From contig JABLUY010000029.1 in assembly GCA_013306675.1 (NCBI GenBank), positions 1 through 64,000 of the forward strand: a DNA stretch of 64,000 nt, given 5' to 3'. The stretch comes from Thraustochytrium sp. TN22. Lineage: Eukaryota; Sar; Bigyra; Thraustochytrida; Thraustochytriidae. Each line of letters starts with the position of its first letter. Positions within the stretch are counted from its first letter, which is position 1. This document shows positions 1 through 9,099 of the stretch, piece after piece. The notes below the pieces were generated by a model. The model did not search any database. It had not been told where the DNA came from and worked only from the letters and a program-made list of their open reading frames with translations. The translations under genes were made by a program, and so were the position numbers.

Positions 1-128
1 GAGCGAGCGAGCGCGAGCGCGCGCGCGGCGGCGCGCGCGGCGGCGGCGGCGGCGGAGGAGGAGGAGACTGACGAGGAGCGAGAGGCGGCCGCGAGCGCAG
101 ACTTTACTTGTGACGTGAAAGAAGAACG
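1..128. promoter_or_regulatory. eIF4A leader, cut by the window edge
   Basis: A GAGC run, then GCG and GGA runs, then a purine-rich stretch (GACGTGAAAGAAGAACG) directly before the eIF4A ATG. Promoter or 5' untranslated leader; no discrete element recognised. Confidence 0.45.
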
Positions 129-1693
129 ATGGCGGATCAGGCCCAGGCCGACGCTGGCGCGCAGGCGGCGCAGCAGCAGCATGAGCAGGGCGCCGAGGGC
201 GCCGAGGGCGGCATGGAGGGCGGCGAGATGACCGCCACCTCGCTCGGCGACGGCATGACCGTCGAGTCCAACTGGACCGAGGTCACCGAGACCTTCGACG
301 CCATGGACCTGCGCGAGGACCTCCTCCGCGGCATCTACTCGTACGGCTTTGAGGCGCCGTCCGCCATTCAGCAGCGCGGCATCAAGCCCATCCTGCTCGG
401 CAAGGACACCATCGCCCAGGCCCAGTCCGGTACCGGCAAGACCGCTACCTTCGCCATCTCGGCCCTCCAGAAGCTCGACATGGAGCGCAAGGAGACCCAG
501 GCTCTCATCCTCTCGCCCACCCGCGAGCTCGCTGTGCAGACCCAGAAGGTCATCGTGGCCCTCAGCGACTACATGGGCGCTGTCGTAAGTTTGCCCCGCG
601 TCGCCGCCGCCGCCTGCGACCGCCTCGAAATGGAGACGGCCGCGGTGGTTGGCGCGTGTTGACATTAGAGTCGCCGTCTTTGTTCGGCCCATCCTCGGAC
701 CGGGAGCTGACCGCGAGTCATTCGAAACAGGTCCACTGCTGCGTTGGCGGCACCGCCGTCCGCGAGGACATTAGGATCCTCCAGGAGGGCGTCCACATCC
801 TGGTGGGCACCCCGGGCCGCATCTGGGACATGTACGTAGCAAAATTCACGCCCCCTTCTCGCTAGCAGGCTAGCTTGCTTGCCTGCCTGCCTGCTAGCCT
901 CTAGCCCTTGGCGCACTTCAACACGCGAGACTGACTGAGCCCGAATGTTCTCTGCGCTCCTCTCAGGATGGGCCGCCAGGCGATCCGCACTGACACCATC
1001 AACCTGTTTATCCTCGATGAGGCCGACGAGATGCTCTCGCGCGGCTTCCGCGACCAGATCTACGAGGTGTTCCGCTTCCTGCCCGAGAAGGTGCAGGTCG
1101 CGCTCTTCTCGGCCACCATGCCGCTGGAGGTGCTCGAGGTGTCGCGCCGCTTCATGCGCGACCCCATCCGCATCCTCGTCAAGCGCGACGAGCTTACGCT
1201 TGAGGGTATCAAGCAGTTCTACGTCGCCGTCGAGAAGGAGGAGTGGAAGCTCGGCACGCTCTGCGATCTGTACGAGACCCTCACCATCACCCAGGCTATC
1301 ATCTACTGCAACACCCGCCGCAAGGTCGACTGGCTCACCGAGAAGATGCGCTCCAAGGACTTTACGGTCTCGGCCATGCACGGTGACATGGACCAGAAGG
1401 AGCGTGAGCTCATTATGCGCGAGTTCCGCTCGGGCTCCTCGCGTGTGCTCATCACCACCGACCTGCTCGCCCGCGGCATTGACGTTCAGCAGGTCTCGCT
1501 CGTTATCAACTACGATCTCCCCACCAACCGCGAGAACTACATCCACCGTATCGGCCGCGGCGGCCGTTTCGGCCGCAAGGGTGTGGCCATCAACTTCCTC
1601 ACCGCGGGCGATGTGCGCTACCTGCGCGACATTGAGCAGTTCTACTCGACGCAGATCGAGGAGATGCCCATGGACGTCGCCGACTACGTTTAA
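129..1693 (+). CDS. eIF4A: eIF4A, DEAD-box translation initiation helicase (3 exons)
   Basis: ATP-dependent RNA helicase of the cap-binding eIF4F complex, acting in the cytoplasm to unwind mRNA 5' leaders. Predicted exons are 129-584, 731-831 and 967-1693, giving 427 aa. Introns are GT-AG (585-730 and 832-966), each with a CTGAC branch-like site upstream of the AG. Visible motifs in order: AQSGTGKT (motif I), PTRELA (Ia), GG and TPGR (Ib), DEAD (II), SAT (III), RGID (V) and [10 protein letters not shown] (VI). The C-terminal half, including the EEWKL and [12 protein letters not shown] stretches and an ending close to [10 protein letters not shown], matches eIF4A1/2 better than eIF4A3. Length is normal for the family. 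The ATG follows a purine-rich leader. Splicing inside the helicase core restores a continuous family-like sequence, which supports the junctions. Confidence 0.95.
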
Positions 1694-2391
1694 AGACGAC
1701 GCGCCCACGGCGCCGGCTGCCCGAGAACTGCGAGTGCCGTCTCGCCGGTTCATCGCCGGCACCCGCAAGCGCGGTAGCTGCATAAGCGGACCTCTTGTTC
1801 TTCCCCGCGACTCGTAGGTCCCTTTCTACTCCAAGCAGTTTACAAGTCTTTTCCTGTTTCCACTTTTTCTTTGCCGCGATTTCTCCCTCCTGTCGAGTCT
1901 TGTGATGCCTTGTCGAAAAGGCTCTGAAATCTCGAATTCATGACATGATTGACCGTGAGCAATCGCAGACATGATGCGTGATTCTGCGCCGTATCGCGTG
2001 GCCTACCGTGTGCCATCTTTTCCTCTTCCCGACATCACGAAAACCAGCTGACATTACGAAAGCCAGCACGGTGCTCGCTGCAGGGCCTTTATTTTGGCTT
2101 GTTCAAGACATGAGACAAGCCAGGCGGAAGGACAATGAATGAAGAAGGCTGACTGTGAGAGGACAAAATCATAGTCCGGCCCGTGAGCAAACATGCCAAC
2201 GACAGAGAGCGTATGGTTCTTCAGCCAAAACCACGAAAGCCAGCACGGTACTCGCTGCGCCGGCGGGGCCCGAGAAACGTTTTCCGCTTGGTCAAGACAC
2301 GAGCTGCCAGCCGCCAGCCAGGCAAAAGGAGAACGAAGAAGAAGAAGAAGAAGAAGAAGAAGTGGACAAAATCAATAGCTGCAAGCCGGCT
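1694..2391. other. 3' flank between eIF4A and Bet1, with a degenerate duplicate of the Bet1 3' end
   Basis: No gene seen. The stretch carries the 3' regions of both convergent neighbours. Bases 2057-2211 are a shortened, diverged direct copy of 2234-2450, which spans the Bet1 3' flank and its last coding bases. Clear matches are 2057-2081 with 2234-2258 (one mismatch) and 2191-2210 with 2431-2450. A pure GAA run fills about 2335-2362. Confidence 0.7.
2335..2362 (+). repeat. (GAA)n microsatellite
   Basis: About nine uninterrupted GAA units lie just past the stop codon of the Bet1 gene, in its 3' flank. The shorter upstream duplicate of this flank (around 2100-2160) lacks the pure run, so the expansion probably followed the duplication. 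Confidence 0.9.
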
Positions 2392-2796
2392 TCATCCCCG
2401 GCCCATGAGCATAAAGTAGAGGAGGAGGAACGTGCCGACGACAAAGAGCACAAGGTAGCACATGTGCTTGCTGCCACCCTTATCGATCATGACCTGGAGG
2501 TTCTTCAGCGTGTTGGTCATGAGCTGGTTGGTCTGCGAGAACGTAGATCCCATGCCATCCAGAAGCTGGTTATCCTCGTTCACCGCATCGTTAATCTTGA
2601 TGGAGAAGTCGCGCAGCTGCGCGACGCGCTCGCTGAGCAGCTCCGTCTGCCGGTTGTTCTCCTCCTCACGCATATTCTGCACGGACTCCGCGTACGCCAT
2701 GCCGCCGCCGCCCGCCGCCGCCCCGCTGCCGCGGCTGCCGAACAGCTCGTTGCGGTGATTCATGTTCAAGCTCCCGTGGCCCCGGTACGTGGTCAT
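2392..2796 (-). CDS. BET1: Bet1-like Qc-SNARE
   Basis: Tail-anchored SNARE of ER-Golgi vesicle fusion, 134 aa from the ATG at 2796 (a second ATG at 2763 would give 123 aa). A short Gly/Ala-rich N-terminus is followed by one SNARE helix from about LLSERVAQLRDFSIKIN to NTLKNLQVM. A C-terminal membrane anchor begins at CYLVLFVVGTFLLLYF and leaves only a few residues on the far side. Family order and length match Bet1. The central 0-layer position, normally Gln, aligns with Asp in the local stretch NEDNQLLD; this alignment was made by eye against Bet1 and SNAP-25. Head-to-head with the ciliary-type gene at 3359. A diverged copy of its 3' end lies just downstream (2057-2211). Confidence 0.82.
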   Translation of the reverse strand: MTTYRGHGSLNMNHRNELFGSRGSGAAAGGGGMAYAESVQNMREEENNRQTELLSERVAQLRDFSIKINDAVNEDNQLLDGMGSTFSQTNQLMTNTLKNLQVMIDKGGSKHMCYLVLFVVGTFLLLYFMLMGRG

Positions 2797-3358
2797 CCAC
2801 CTCGGAAGCCAGCCGGCCGCCCGCCCAGCCCGCCCGCCCGCCCGCCAGGCCGACGCCGACGCACACTCCCTCCACGCCGCCGCCGGCTCCTCCGCCGCCG
2901 CCTCCGACCAGGTCTGCCGCCGCGCCGCGCCGCGCCGCGCCGCGCCGCCGCCCCGCCGGCGGCCGGCTCGACCAGGATGGTCCCTAACTTGAAGCCTGAG
3001 CTGAGCCTGAGCCGGCGGCCACGTGGAGGCCAGCTTATCCTCGCTCCTGCAGCAAATCCTTGCCCAGGCTCCGAGTCCCGAGCGCCGCGCACACCGGGGT
3101 CCGCGCAACGGATCGCCCAGCACGGCCCGCATGCATGTGCTTCCGCGCAGCGCATCTGCATCTGCATCGGCATCGGCACTGCGCAGTGCAGTGCGATCGA
3201 CTGCTGCGGCGCGACGCGTGGCGGCGCAAGGCGAGCGCCTTTCCTTGGGCGACCGAAGCGCTGCGCTGCGCTGCGCTGCGTCGTGCGCGCTGAGGCGACG
3301 CCTGGCACGGCTCGGAAACCGAGGGTGGGCGAGTGCGGAGCGCGCAGTGCACGGCATC
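2797..3358. promoter_or_regulatory. Bidirectional GC-rich leader between Bet1 and the 3359 gene
   Basis: Head-to-head genes share this 562-bp stretch, so it must hold both promoters. It is rich in GCC/GCG triplets, a GCCGC run near 2925-2950 and a CTGCG run near 3260-3285. No TATA-like element or further gene was recognised. Confidence 0.45.
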
Positions 3359-4099
3359 ATGTACACGACCAAGGAGGTGCACAAGATGGCGGCCGTGCAG
3401 TTTCTGGGCGGCGGCCCGCAAAAGAAGCTGAAGGAGTCCGAGCGGTTCCAAGGCAAGCAGATGATGGCCAAGTTCCCCAAGACGGGCAATACGAGCACGC
3501 CCGGCGTGCTCTTCTCCGTGCTGCCCGGGCCCAAGTCGGACCCGTACGGGACCTCCAACTCGTACATGAAGCGCTTTCCGCCCGAGAACCGCAAGAAGGG
3601 CTTCGGCTCCGGCGATGCGCCCAAGCACGACGAGTTTGTCTATGCACAGCGCGCCGAGCAGCACAAGCACGCGCTCGATCGCGCGCATTTGCAGGCCAAG
3701 GAATGGGTGGCGCGCGATGGCGATATCGACAGCCAGATCCACGCGCTCCAGGCCAGGGTAAGCTCCATCGAGGAGTCCTTCCCGGTCACCACGGCTGGCG
3801 ACCGCTCCGAGGACGACTATGTGGCCTCCGTGCCCAAGCGGCTTTATGACATTGGCCGCGCCGCACACACGGAGGTTTTCCTGCACGACGCTCGCGATCG
3901 CTTCTATTCCCACAAGCGCTGCGCGCACCGCGACAAGCCGCGCCACGTTCCAGTCAACGCCATAACCAGCAACATGTACGGCCGCGGCACCTACCCGCGC
4001 GACCTCGACAACATTGTCATTCCCGGCGTCGTCCGCGGCGGCAACGGCGGCTCCTTTCTCAACCACGACCATCTGCGTGTGGCCGACCACCATCACTGA
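3359..4099 (+). CDS. Probable cilium/flagellum-associated protein, hypothetical
   Basis: 246 aa from the ATG at 3359. No catalytic motif, signal peptide or membrane segment is visible. The protein is basic, and rich in Gly-Pro, Tyr-Gly and Arg-Lys-Lys-Gly-Phe-Gly turns: KFPKTGNTSTPGVLFSVLPG, then PPENRKKGFGSGDAP. It ends in a His-rich tail. This texture resembles small axonemal microtubule inner proteins such as the CFAP96/C4orf47 group. That is a resemblance seen by eye, not a demonstrated homology. A MEIG1-like protein elsewhere in the window (34911-35630) shows that ciliary genes are plausible here. The open frame continues upstream, but the GC-rich low-complexity extension is unlikely to be translated. 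Confidence 0.6.
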   Translation: MYTTKEVHKMAAVQFLGGGPQKKLKESERFQGKQMMAKFPKTGNTSTPGVLFSVLPGPKSDPYGTSNSYMKRFPPENRKKGFGSGDAPKHDEFVYAQRAEQHKHALDRAHLQAKEWVARDGDIDSQIHALQARVSSIEESFPVTTAGDRSEDDYVASVPKRLYDIGRAAHTEVFLHDARDRFYSHKRCAHRDKPRHVPVNAITSNMYGRGTYPRDLDNIVIPGVVRGGNGGSFLNHDHLRVADHHH

Positions 4100-4486
4100 T
4101 GTAAATGTAGGATGGATGGTGGGAGGTCGGGGAAAAGGGGGGCGCGAGAGAGAAAAACAATCACCTGTAGTAATCGAGCAAGACATGTTTACCGAGTTCA
4201 GGCAGGTCAAAATTCGTTGTGCAACAACAGGGGCGCGAGAGAGAAAAACAATCACCTGTAGTAATCGAGCAAGACATGTTTACCGAGTTCAGGCAGGTCA
4301 AAATTCGTTGTGCAACAACAGAGCCGCTTGCTCGCATGCCGCGCCGCGTCGCGTCGCGTCGCGGCGTGCATGTGTGCTAGATAGGTATGTCAGTCTGCAG
4401 CGCCTCGTCTTCATGGCATGGTCGAGAAGAGCGCTACATCTTGGCAGCGCGCGCTACATGATGCAATTGGACGCATGCGCGGTCGC
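4100..4486. other. Convergent 3' flank containing a 91-bp tandem duplication
   Basis: No gene seen. Between two convergent genes lies an exact or near-exact 91-bp direct duplication, followed by a GCGTC-rich stretch near 4340-4365. Confidence 0.7.
4140..4321. repeat. 91-bp tandem duplication, two copies
   Basis: Copy one is 4140-4230 and copy two 4231-4321, directly adjoining. By eye they are identical, including internal AT-rich tracts unlike the surrounding GC-rich sequence. Near-identity in noncoding DNA implies a recent origin. Confidence 0.9.
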
Positions 4487-6397
4487 TCATGGCGGTGTGG
4501 GCGGCGTCGAGTTTTCGTAAAAGTACTGGATGTGGCCCTGACGCTGCATGCCGTAGTACAGAGCCAGACCAACAAAGAGGGCGACGCCGTTGATCACAAT
4601 AGACAACCACGACAGCAGGCTCGTGAAAACGACCACGCAGCCAAGCAGAATGGGCAGAGAAATGTAGAGCGAGAGCAGCGTCATGTTCTCAATCGGCAGG
4701 CGGTAGGGCCGCCGCAATTCGGGCTGCACGAGGCGAAGCTTCAGAAACGCCATGAGCTCCAACATGGCAGACAGGCAGCTGAAGAGGTTCGTGATGACGA
4801 CGATGGCGTTGAAATCCAGCGCCACGAGCGCCGCGATCACGCATAGCGCAAAGGTGATGGCCACGTACGGCGAGCCGGTCCCATTGCGCCGCTTGCCAAA
4901 GATCGACGGCATGAGCCCAGTCCTGGCCATGCCACACAGCTGCCACGAGTCCTCAAAGACCTCCGCCGTGTACATGCCGGCGTTGGCGGCAAAGGACACG
5001 ATGATAATCCACAGCGCCATGGCCGAGCCTACCTCCTTCTGGCCAATCACCGAGAACCAGCCCTCGTCCCAGCAATGCCAGTCTGGCTTGTTTGCCATGG
5101 TGAAGACGCTGAGCGGGATCACGTAGGTGGCCAGCACGAGCCCAAGCGCGCAAAACAAACCGCGCGGATACGACCGACCCGGGCGGCGCACCTCGCCGGC
5201 GCACGTGGATGCCGCGTCAAAGCCGGACAGATTCCAGTACAGCACCGAGACGAGCTGCGCCCAGTCATCGATGCTCGAGTGCTCACGCATCTCCAGCAGG
5301 CGCCTGGGCTCCACCTTGCGCGTGAACAGCACGTAGACAGCTTGAAAGGCGAACGGAAGCAGCACGAAGACCGCCAACGCCGTCATGCCCTGGCCCACCG
5401 ACTTGGACCCGCAGATGTTCGGCAACGCGAACAGCAGCACCAGACACAGCTTCACCAGGTACTCCACGTACCAGTGCCTGCCCAGCGACGCAACCGAACT
5501 CAGGAAACCACCGCCGCCCTCGGTGTCCGCGCCCACGCCCATCTCCGCCTCGTCGCTCGCCGTCGCTGCCACCACGCCGGCCGCGGCTGCCACCGAGGCG
5601 GCCGTGCCGACCGAGGCCCACGCCGAGGTAGCCAGCGCGCTCACGTTGGAGGCCACCACGGGCGCGACAGCCACAGAAACGTTTACCGTCCCGTTGCAAT
5701 ACTTGACCCAGTCCGGATCCAGGCCAGCATCTGGGTCGTCCGCGTCGATCGGCTTGGCCCAGTCGCCGCGCAAGATCTGCGCCGCCGTGTCAAAGGCCAG
5801 CACCGGGTAGATGGCCGTGTCGATGACACCTGACAGCCAGCTCCAGTACGCCTCCTGAAAGCCCCAAAAGGTCCCGAAGGCCTCCGCCACCCAGATGGAG
5901 TAGCCGCCATCGTCCGGGAACGCGGACGAGAGTTCCGCCGTGACCATCACCAGCGGGAGCGCCCAGAGCAGCACGAAGAGGCCAAGACCGGCAAACCCGG
6001 GCAGCGGGCCCATGCTCGAGATGAGCTCCTCGGAGCCCCACGGCCCGCCGCACACATTAAAGTACGTGATGAAGCACACGCCGGCCCAGCCCAGCGGCTT
6101 GTCGTGCTTGTTCGAGTTCACCGCCATCATGATGAAGGACTCGCTCTGTGACCGCGTGCGCAGTCGCCGCGCGTTCCACGCCGCCATGCTGTCCTCATCG
6201 TCGCTGCTGCCGCCGCTCTCGCCGTCCGCGCCGTCCAGCCCGTCGCCGTGGTGCGAGATACCCGCGGCCCAGTCGTCGATGAGCGCCGCGTCGCCCTCCT
6301 CCAGCAGCGGCGTCAGCGCTGCCGGCCGCACCGCGCCGTCCGAGCTCGCGGACCCTGCCGACGCCAGCAGGCTATCGCCGTGCGCCGACCCGCGCAT
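4487..6397 (-). CDS. APC-superfamily permease, polyamine-transporter (PUT/LAT)-like
   Basis: Integral membrane transporter, 636 aa, probably moving polyamines or neutral amino acids. After a polar N-terminus of about 100 residues, the first transmembrane unit carries GGPWGSEE, followed by FPDDGGYSIWV, FWGFQEAYWSWLSGVIDTAIYP and about ten more hydrophobic segments. The GGP-G-EE signature, the FP-(D/E)-(D/N)-GGY motif and WLSGVIDxAxYP match plant polyamine-uptake transporters of the PHS group. Unusual is a long Ala/Thr/Ser-rich insert (about residues 235-300) with NGT/NVS-type glycosylation sequons between early membrane spans. Convergent with the ciliary-type gene. Substrate cannot be read from sequence alone. 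Confidence 0.85.
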   Translation of the reverse strand: MRGSAHGDSLLASAGSASSDGAVRPAALTPLLEEGDAALIDDWAAGISHHGDGLDGADGESGGSSDDEDSMAAWNARRLRTRSQSESFIMMAVNSNKHDKPLGWAGVCFITYFNVCGGPWGSEELISSMGPLPGFAGLGLFVLLWALPLVMVTAELSSAFPDDGGYSIWVAEAFGTFWGFQEAYWSWLSGVIDTAIYPVLAFDTAAQILRGDWAKPIDADDPDAGLDPDWVKYCNGTVNVSVAVAPVVASNVSALATSAWASVGTAASVAAAAGVVAATASDEAEMGVGADTEGGGGFLSSVASLGRHWYVEYLVKLCLVLLFALPNICGSKSVGQGMTALAVFVLLPFAFQAVYVLFTRKVEPRRLLEMREHSSIDDWAQLVSVLYWNLSGFDAASTCAGEVRRPGRSYPRGLFCALGLVLATYVIPLSVFTMANKPDWHCWDEGWFSVIGQKEVGSAMALWIIIVSFAANAGMYTAEVFEDSWQLCGMARTGLMPSIFGKRRNGTGSPYVAITFALCVIAALVALDFNAIVVITNLFSCLSAMLELMAFLKLRLVQPELRRPYRLPIENMTLLSLYISLPILLGCVVVFTSLLSWLSIVINGVALFVGLALYYGMQRQGHIQYFYENSTPPTPP

Positions 6398-6904
6398 CGC
6401 GCCGCCGCCCCCGCCTGCGCGCGCGTCGCCCTTCTCGCCTGCGCCTCCGGGGCCACTGCTCGCCCGCCCACCTGTCTGCCGACTTCACCGCGGCATCCAC
6501 CACGGCCCGCCTGCCTGCCTCGCGCGCCGCGCCGCGCCGCGCCGCGCCGCGCCGCGCCGCACCGCCGCGCGCCGCCGCCCGCGCCGCCGCCGACCCGACC
6601 GCGCGCGCGAGCGAGCGAGCGAGGAGCCTGAGCGAGCGAGGAGGTTGCAGTTCTGCGCAGGCTCCGCCACCTCCTCCTGGTCGTTCTGGTGCTTGTCGTG
6701 TTCGCCTTCTTCGCCGTCGTCGGGGTCGCCCTCACGCACACGTGCGCGGCTAGCGACTGCAGCGTGATGGGTACTGGCAGGCGCCGGCCTCCGCCTGTTG
6801 CGTTTCAGGTGCTTGCTTGAATTTCGTTTGGAGAGCGGCGGGGTTCCTGGCTGGCTGGTGGCGATTCTCGTGTCTCCGAAGTTCACGAAGTTCAAGGTTG
6901 CTGG
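6398..6904. other. GC-rich leader of the permease gene
   Basis: Upstream flank of the permease (-) and downstream flank of the recombinase remnant (-). It contains a GCGCC run near 6520-6560 and a GAGC run near 6605-6645. No second (TnpB/Fanzor-type) transposon gene was found here. Confidence 0.5.
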
Positions 6905-7703
6905 TCAGCGATCAAGCGCGGCACGACCAGGCCCTGTAAAGTGAGCCTTTAACGCGGAGCCAAAGGACTTCACCTTGTTGGCGTTGATGTGCTCGACCGC
7001 GAGGTTCCACAGGGCGCGCAGGGCGTGATGAGTCCTAGCATCATGCGCTTTGTCGGCAGCACCCGCCCCTTCATGGCCCGCAGGACGCTTGGCGCGGCGG
7101 CTTCGGGCACCGTGCAGGCGGCAGCCAAAGACGGTGATGACGGAGACGAGCTCTTTGACGAGCTCTTCCTCGGGTCCGCCTGCGTCGACTTCGCCGTTTG
7201 GATGAACAACTTGAATGGTGCCACCGTTGGAAGTGACAATCCAGTCGATGATATCGAAGGCGAAGCGACACAGGCGGTCGCGGTAGGTAAACGCAAGCTC
7301 GCATACCTCGCCTCGCATTGCGTATTCCAGAATGGCCCGAAGCCCCTTGCGCTTAAAGTGGATGCCCGAGACTACGTCGCTGAGAACGTCGTGCTTCGGG
7401 TAGTGCTCTTTGAACCAGGCGACTTGGCGCCGGAGGTCGTCTTCTTCCGCTTTGCTGGAGACCCTTGTGGAGCAGATGCGCCGTCTGGGTGCCGCTTTCG
7501 CTTCTGCCGAGCCGGAGCTAGCGTGCCCGTGGCAGAGCAAGATGTCACGAAAGCGCAGCCTGCGATGTCCGGATGGGGTCCGGACGGCGCCAATGTCGCC
7601 CGCATTTTGCGTTCCTCCGAATGGTGTTGGGGTGCACTCCGAGGAGCTCGGCGGCGGCTCAGGTGGAGACGAAAGCGTCCTCGTCGGCATGCTGGCCATC
7701 CAT
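6905..7703 (-). pseudogene. IS607-family serine recombinase (TnpA-like), decayed
   Basis: Remnant of the transposase of an IS607-type DNA transposon. The readable frame from 7699 to 6905 holds RTPSGHRRLRF (end of a MerR-like DNA-binding unit), then TRVSS with the candidate nucleophile serine. SGIHFKRKGL, YRDRLCRFAFDIIDW and ELVSVITVFGCR follow, all typical of IS607 TnpA. The expected helix-turn-helix, AELLGVHPNTIRR, lies just upstream in a different frame: an extra A in the AAAA run near 7615 separates it from the rest, and a TGA interrupts it at about 7665. Its natural start may be the ATG at 7703. So there is one in-frame stop plus one frameshift in about 265 codons. No TnpB/Fanzor partner is visible. 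This family is known from bacteria, giant viruses and some protists. Confidence 0.82.
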
Positions 7704-7888
7704 CGAACCCGCTTTGTTGAGGATCTGCTGGTGCGGACATCAATCTCCTCCCTAGCCCGCCGTGCTGCTATAAGTAATCTGCCACACCGACGCCGCGAGG
7801 ATCAATCGAGCCGTGGCGACGCTGGCGTCCCGCTGGTTGGTCACTAGCTAGTGACGAACGTTCAACGTTGGTAAATTAAAATCACTTG

Positions 7889-8122
7889 CCTCGTCGATCA
7901 TCTCGAGGCCCAGCGTGTTCACAAGCGCGGGGACGAGCATCAGCGCCGCGCGAGCGCCTGTCAGCGAGTCCTACAAACTAAGCCGACGCATGTCTTCGTT
8001 CATCTCCTCGTTGAGCGCGTCCTCCGCGGTGTGGTCGACCTCGTCGATCATCCCGATGCCCAGCGTGTTCGCGAGCGCGGGGAGGAGCATCAGCGCCGCG
8101 CGAGCGCTCGTCAGCAAGTCCT
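7889..8122. repeat. 84-bp direct repeat, one copy in the 7971 frame, one beyond its stop
   Basis: Bases 8039-8122 (inside the minus-strand frame) recur at 7889-7972, immediately after its stop codon, with roughly eight to ten differences. On the minus strand both encode a version of ALMLxPALxNTLGxxMIDE. This is a partial duplication of the frame's 3' end. Confidence 0.88.
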
Positions 8123-8543
8123 GCAGGTACTGGGCACGGCTCCTGCTGCTTGCTTTGAGCGCGCGCAGCTCCTCGCACCGCTTCCCGTAGAAGCGGAAGG
8201 GGCTCACGTGTGCTGAGGCGGCCGTGCGCGGCTGACACACCACGTCGCGCATCAGAGCGCCCACCTCGCGGCGCGTCACGGATCCAATGATCCGGAAGTA
8301 CAGGTCCTTGGCGATCCGCGAGAGGAGCCCGCGCAGGAGGAGGTCCAGCTTCGCCGCACCACCGGCCTCCTTCTCAAGCCTGCGGAAGAAGTCGCGCACG
8401 CCTTGGCACCACGAATTCTCGTCACGGGACATCTCGAGCGCTGTCTTGTACCGCGCCGCCATCCGCTTGGCCGCGGCGTCCACCTCGTCGTCCTCCTCTT
8501 GCTCCAGCCGATAGATCTCGGATTGAATGGCATCTTGCACCAC
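7971..8543 (-). pseudogene. Unrecognised helical protein fragment, probably a broken gene
   Basis: About 190 codons of open frame with natural-looking composition: charged helices (YRLEQEEDDEVDAAAKRM, FFRRLEKEAGG), then a Leu/Ala-rich helical segment ending in EMNEDMRRLSL. No ATG opens the frame; it begins with GTG, or later at an internal Met. Upstream on the same strand (about 8580-8870) are further peptide-like stretches such as INIKIAEVSLFGLEL and RKQWERLVEDNFNW, in another frame and broken by stops. This suggests a decayed or unusually spliced gene. I recognise no family. It adjoins the recombinase remnant but does not resemble TnpB or Fanzor. Confidence 0.4.
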
Positions 8544-9099
8544 CAGCGCAAGAGCGGCGAGCGGGTCGTGGTAACTTACATTAGTACCAGTTGAAGTTGT
8601 CCTCGACCAGCCGCTCCCATTGCTTGCGCGCGGCCTCCGCCTCCCTCATGCTTCGTTCGCTTCGCGTCGCTGGCTGCTTCAACTCAAGGCCGAACAGCGA
8701 CACCTCTGCAATCTTGATGTTGATGGAGTGGGTGACCTACTCGGCATTGTACAACTCCAGCCCGTCGAGCGTCGCTGCCAAGCGCGGCGCCAACGCGCGC
8801 GCGGCCCCGCGCTCCCAGGTCACGGTCACGGTGGAGGCGCCGCGTTGGTACCGTGACTAGTACCCTACCATGGTACCAGTAGACCTATTACGAGCCGAGT
8901 GCACAGCAGTGCACGCGCGCGCGCGGCCCCGTACCGCGCCACACACAAGCGCGCTTGAGAGCGGTGGCGGCGGCGGGCGCGGCGGCGGCGGCCACGGGCG
9001 CGGCGGCTTGGGGCGCGCGGAGAGGGGGTGGCGCGAGGGGAGCAGGCGCGGAGAGCTCAGCCGTCCACCAGCTCGCGTGGCCTCCGGCGTCAAGCAATC
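8544..9099. other. Flank with coding-like remnants and the TIR gene leader
   Basis: On the minus strand, 8580-8870 holds broken coding-like stretches (see the 7971 fragment). From about 8870 to 9099 the sequence is a GCGC- and GGCGGC-rich leader of the ANK-TIR gene. No intact gene seen. Confidence 0.45.

Noticed and set aside
2797-3624. Long N-terminal extension of Bet1 across the divergent promoter
   Set aside because: The extension overlaps the start of the gene on the other strand and is Arg/Ala-rich low complexity; Bet1 proteins are about 110-140 residues.
7971-8543. TnpB or Fanzor nuclease partner of the IS607 remnant
   Set aside because: The frame lacks the zinc-finger Cys pairs and the acidic RuvC-type motifs expected, and is far too short.
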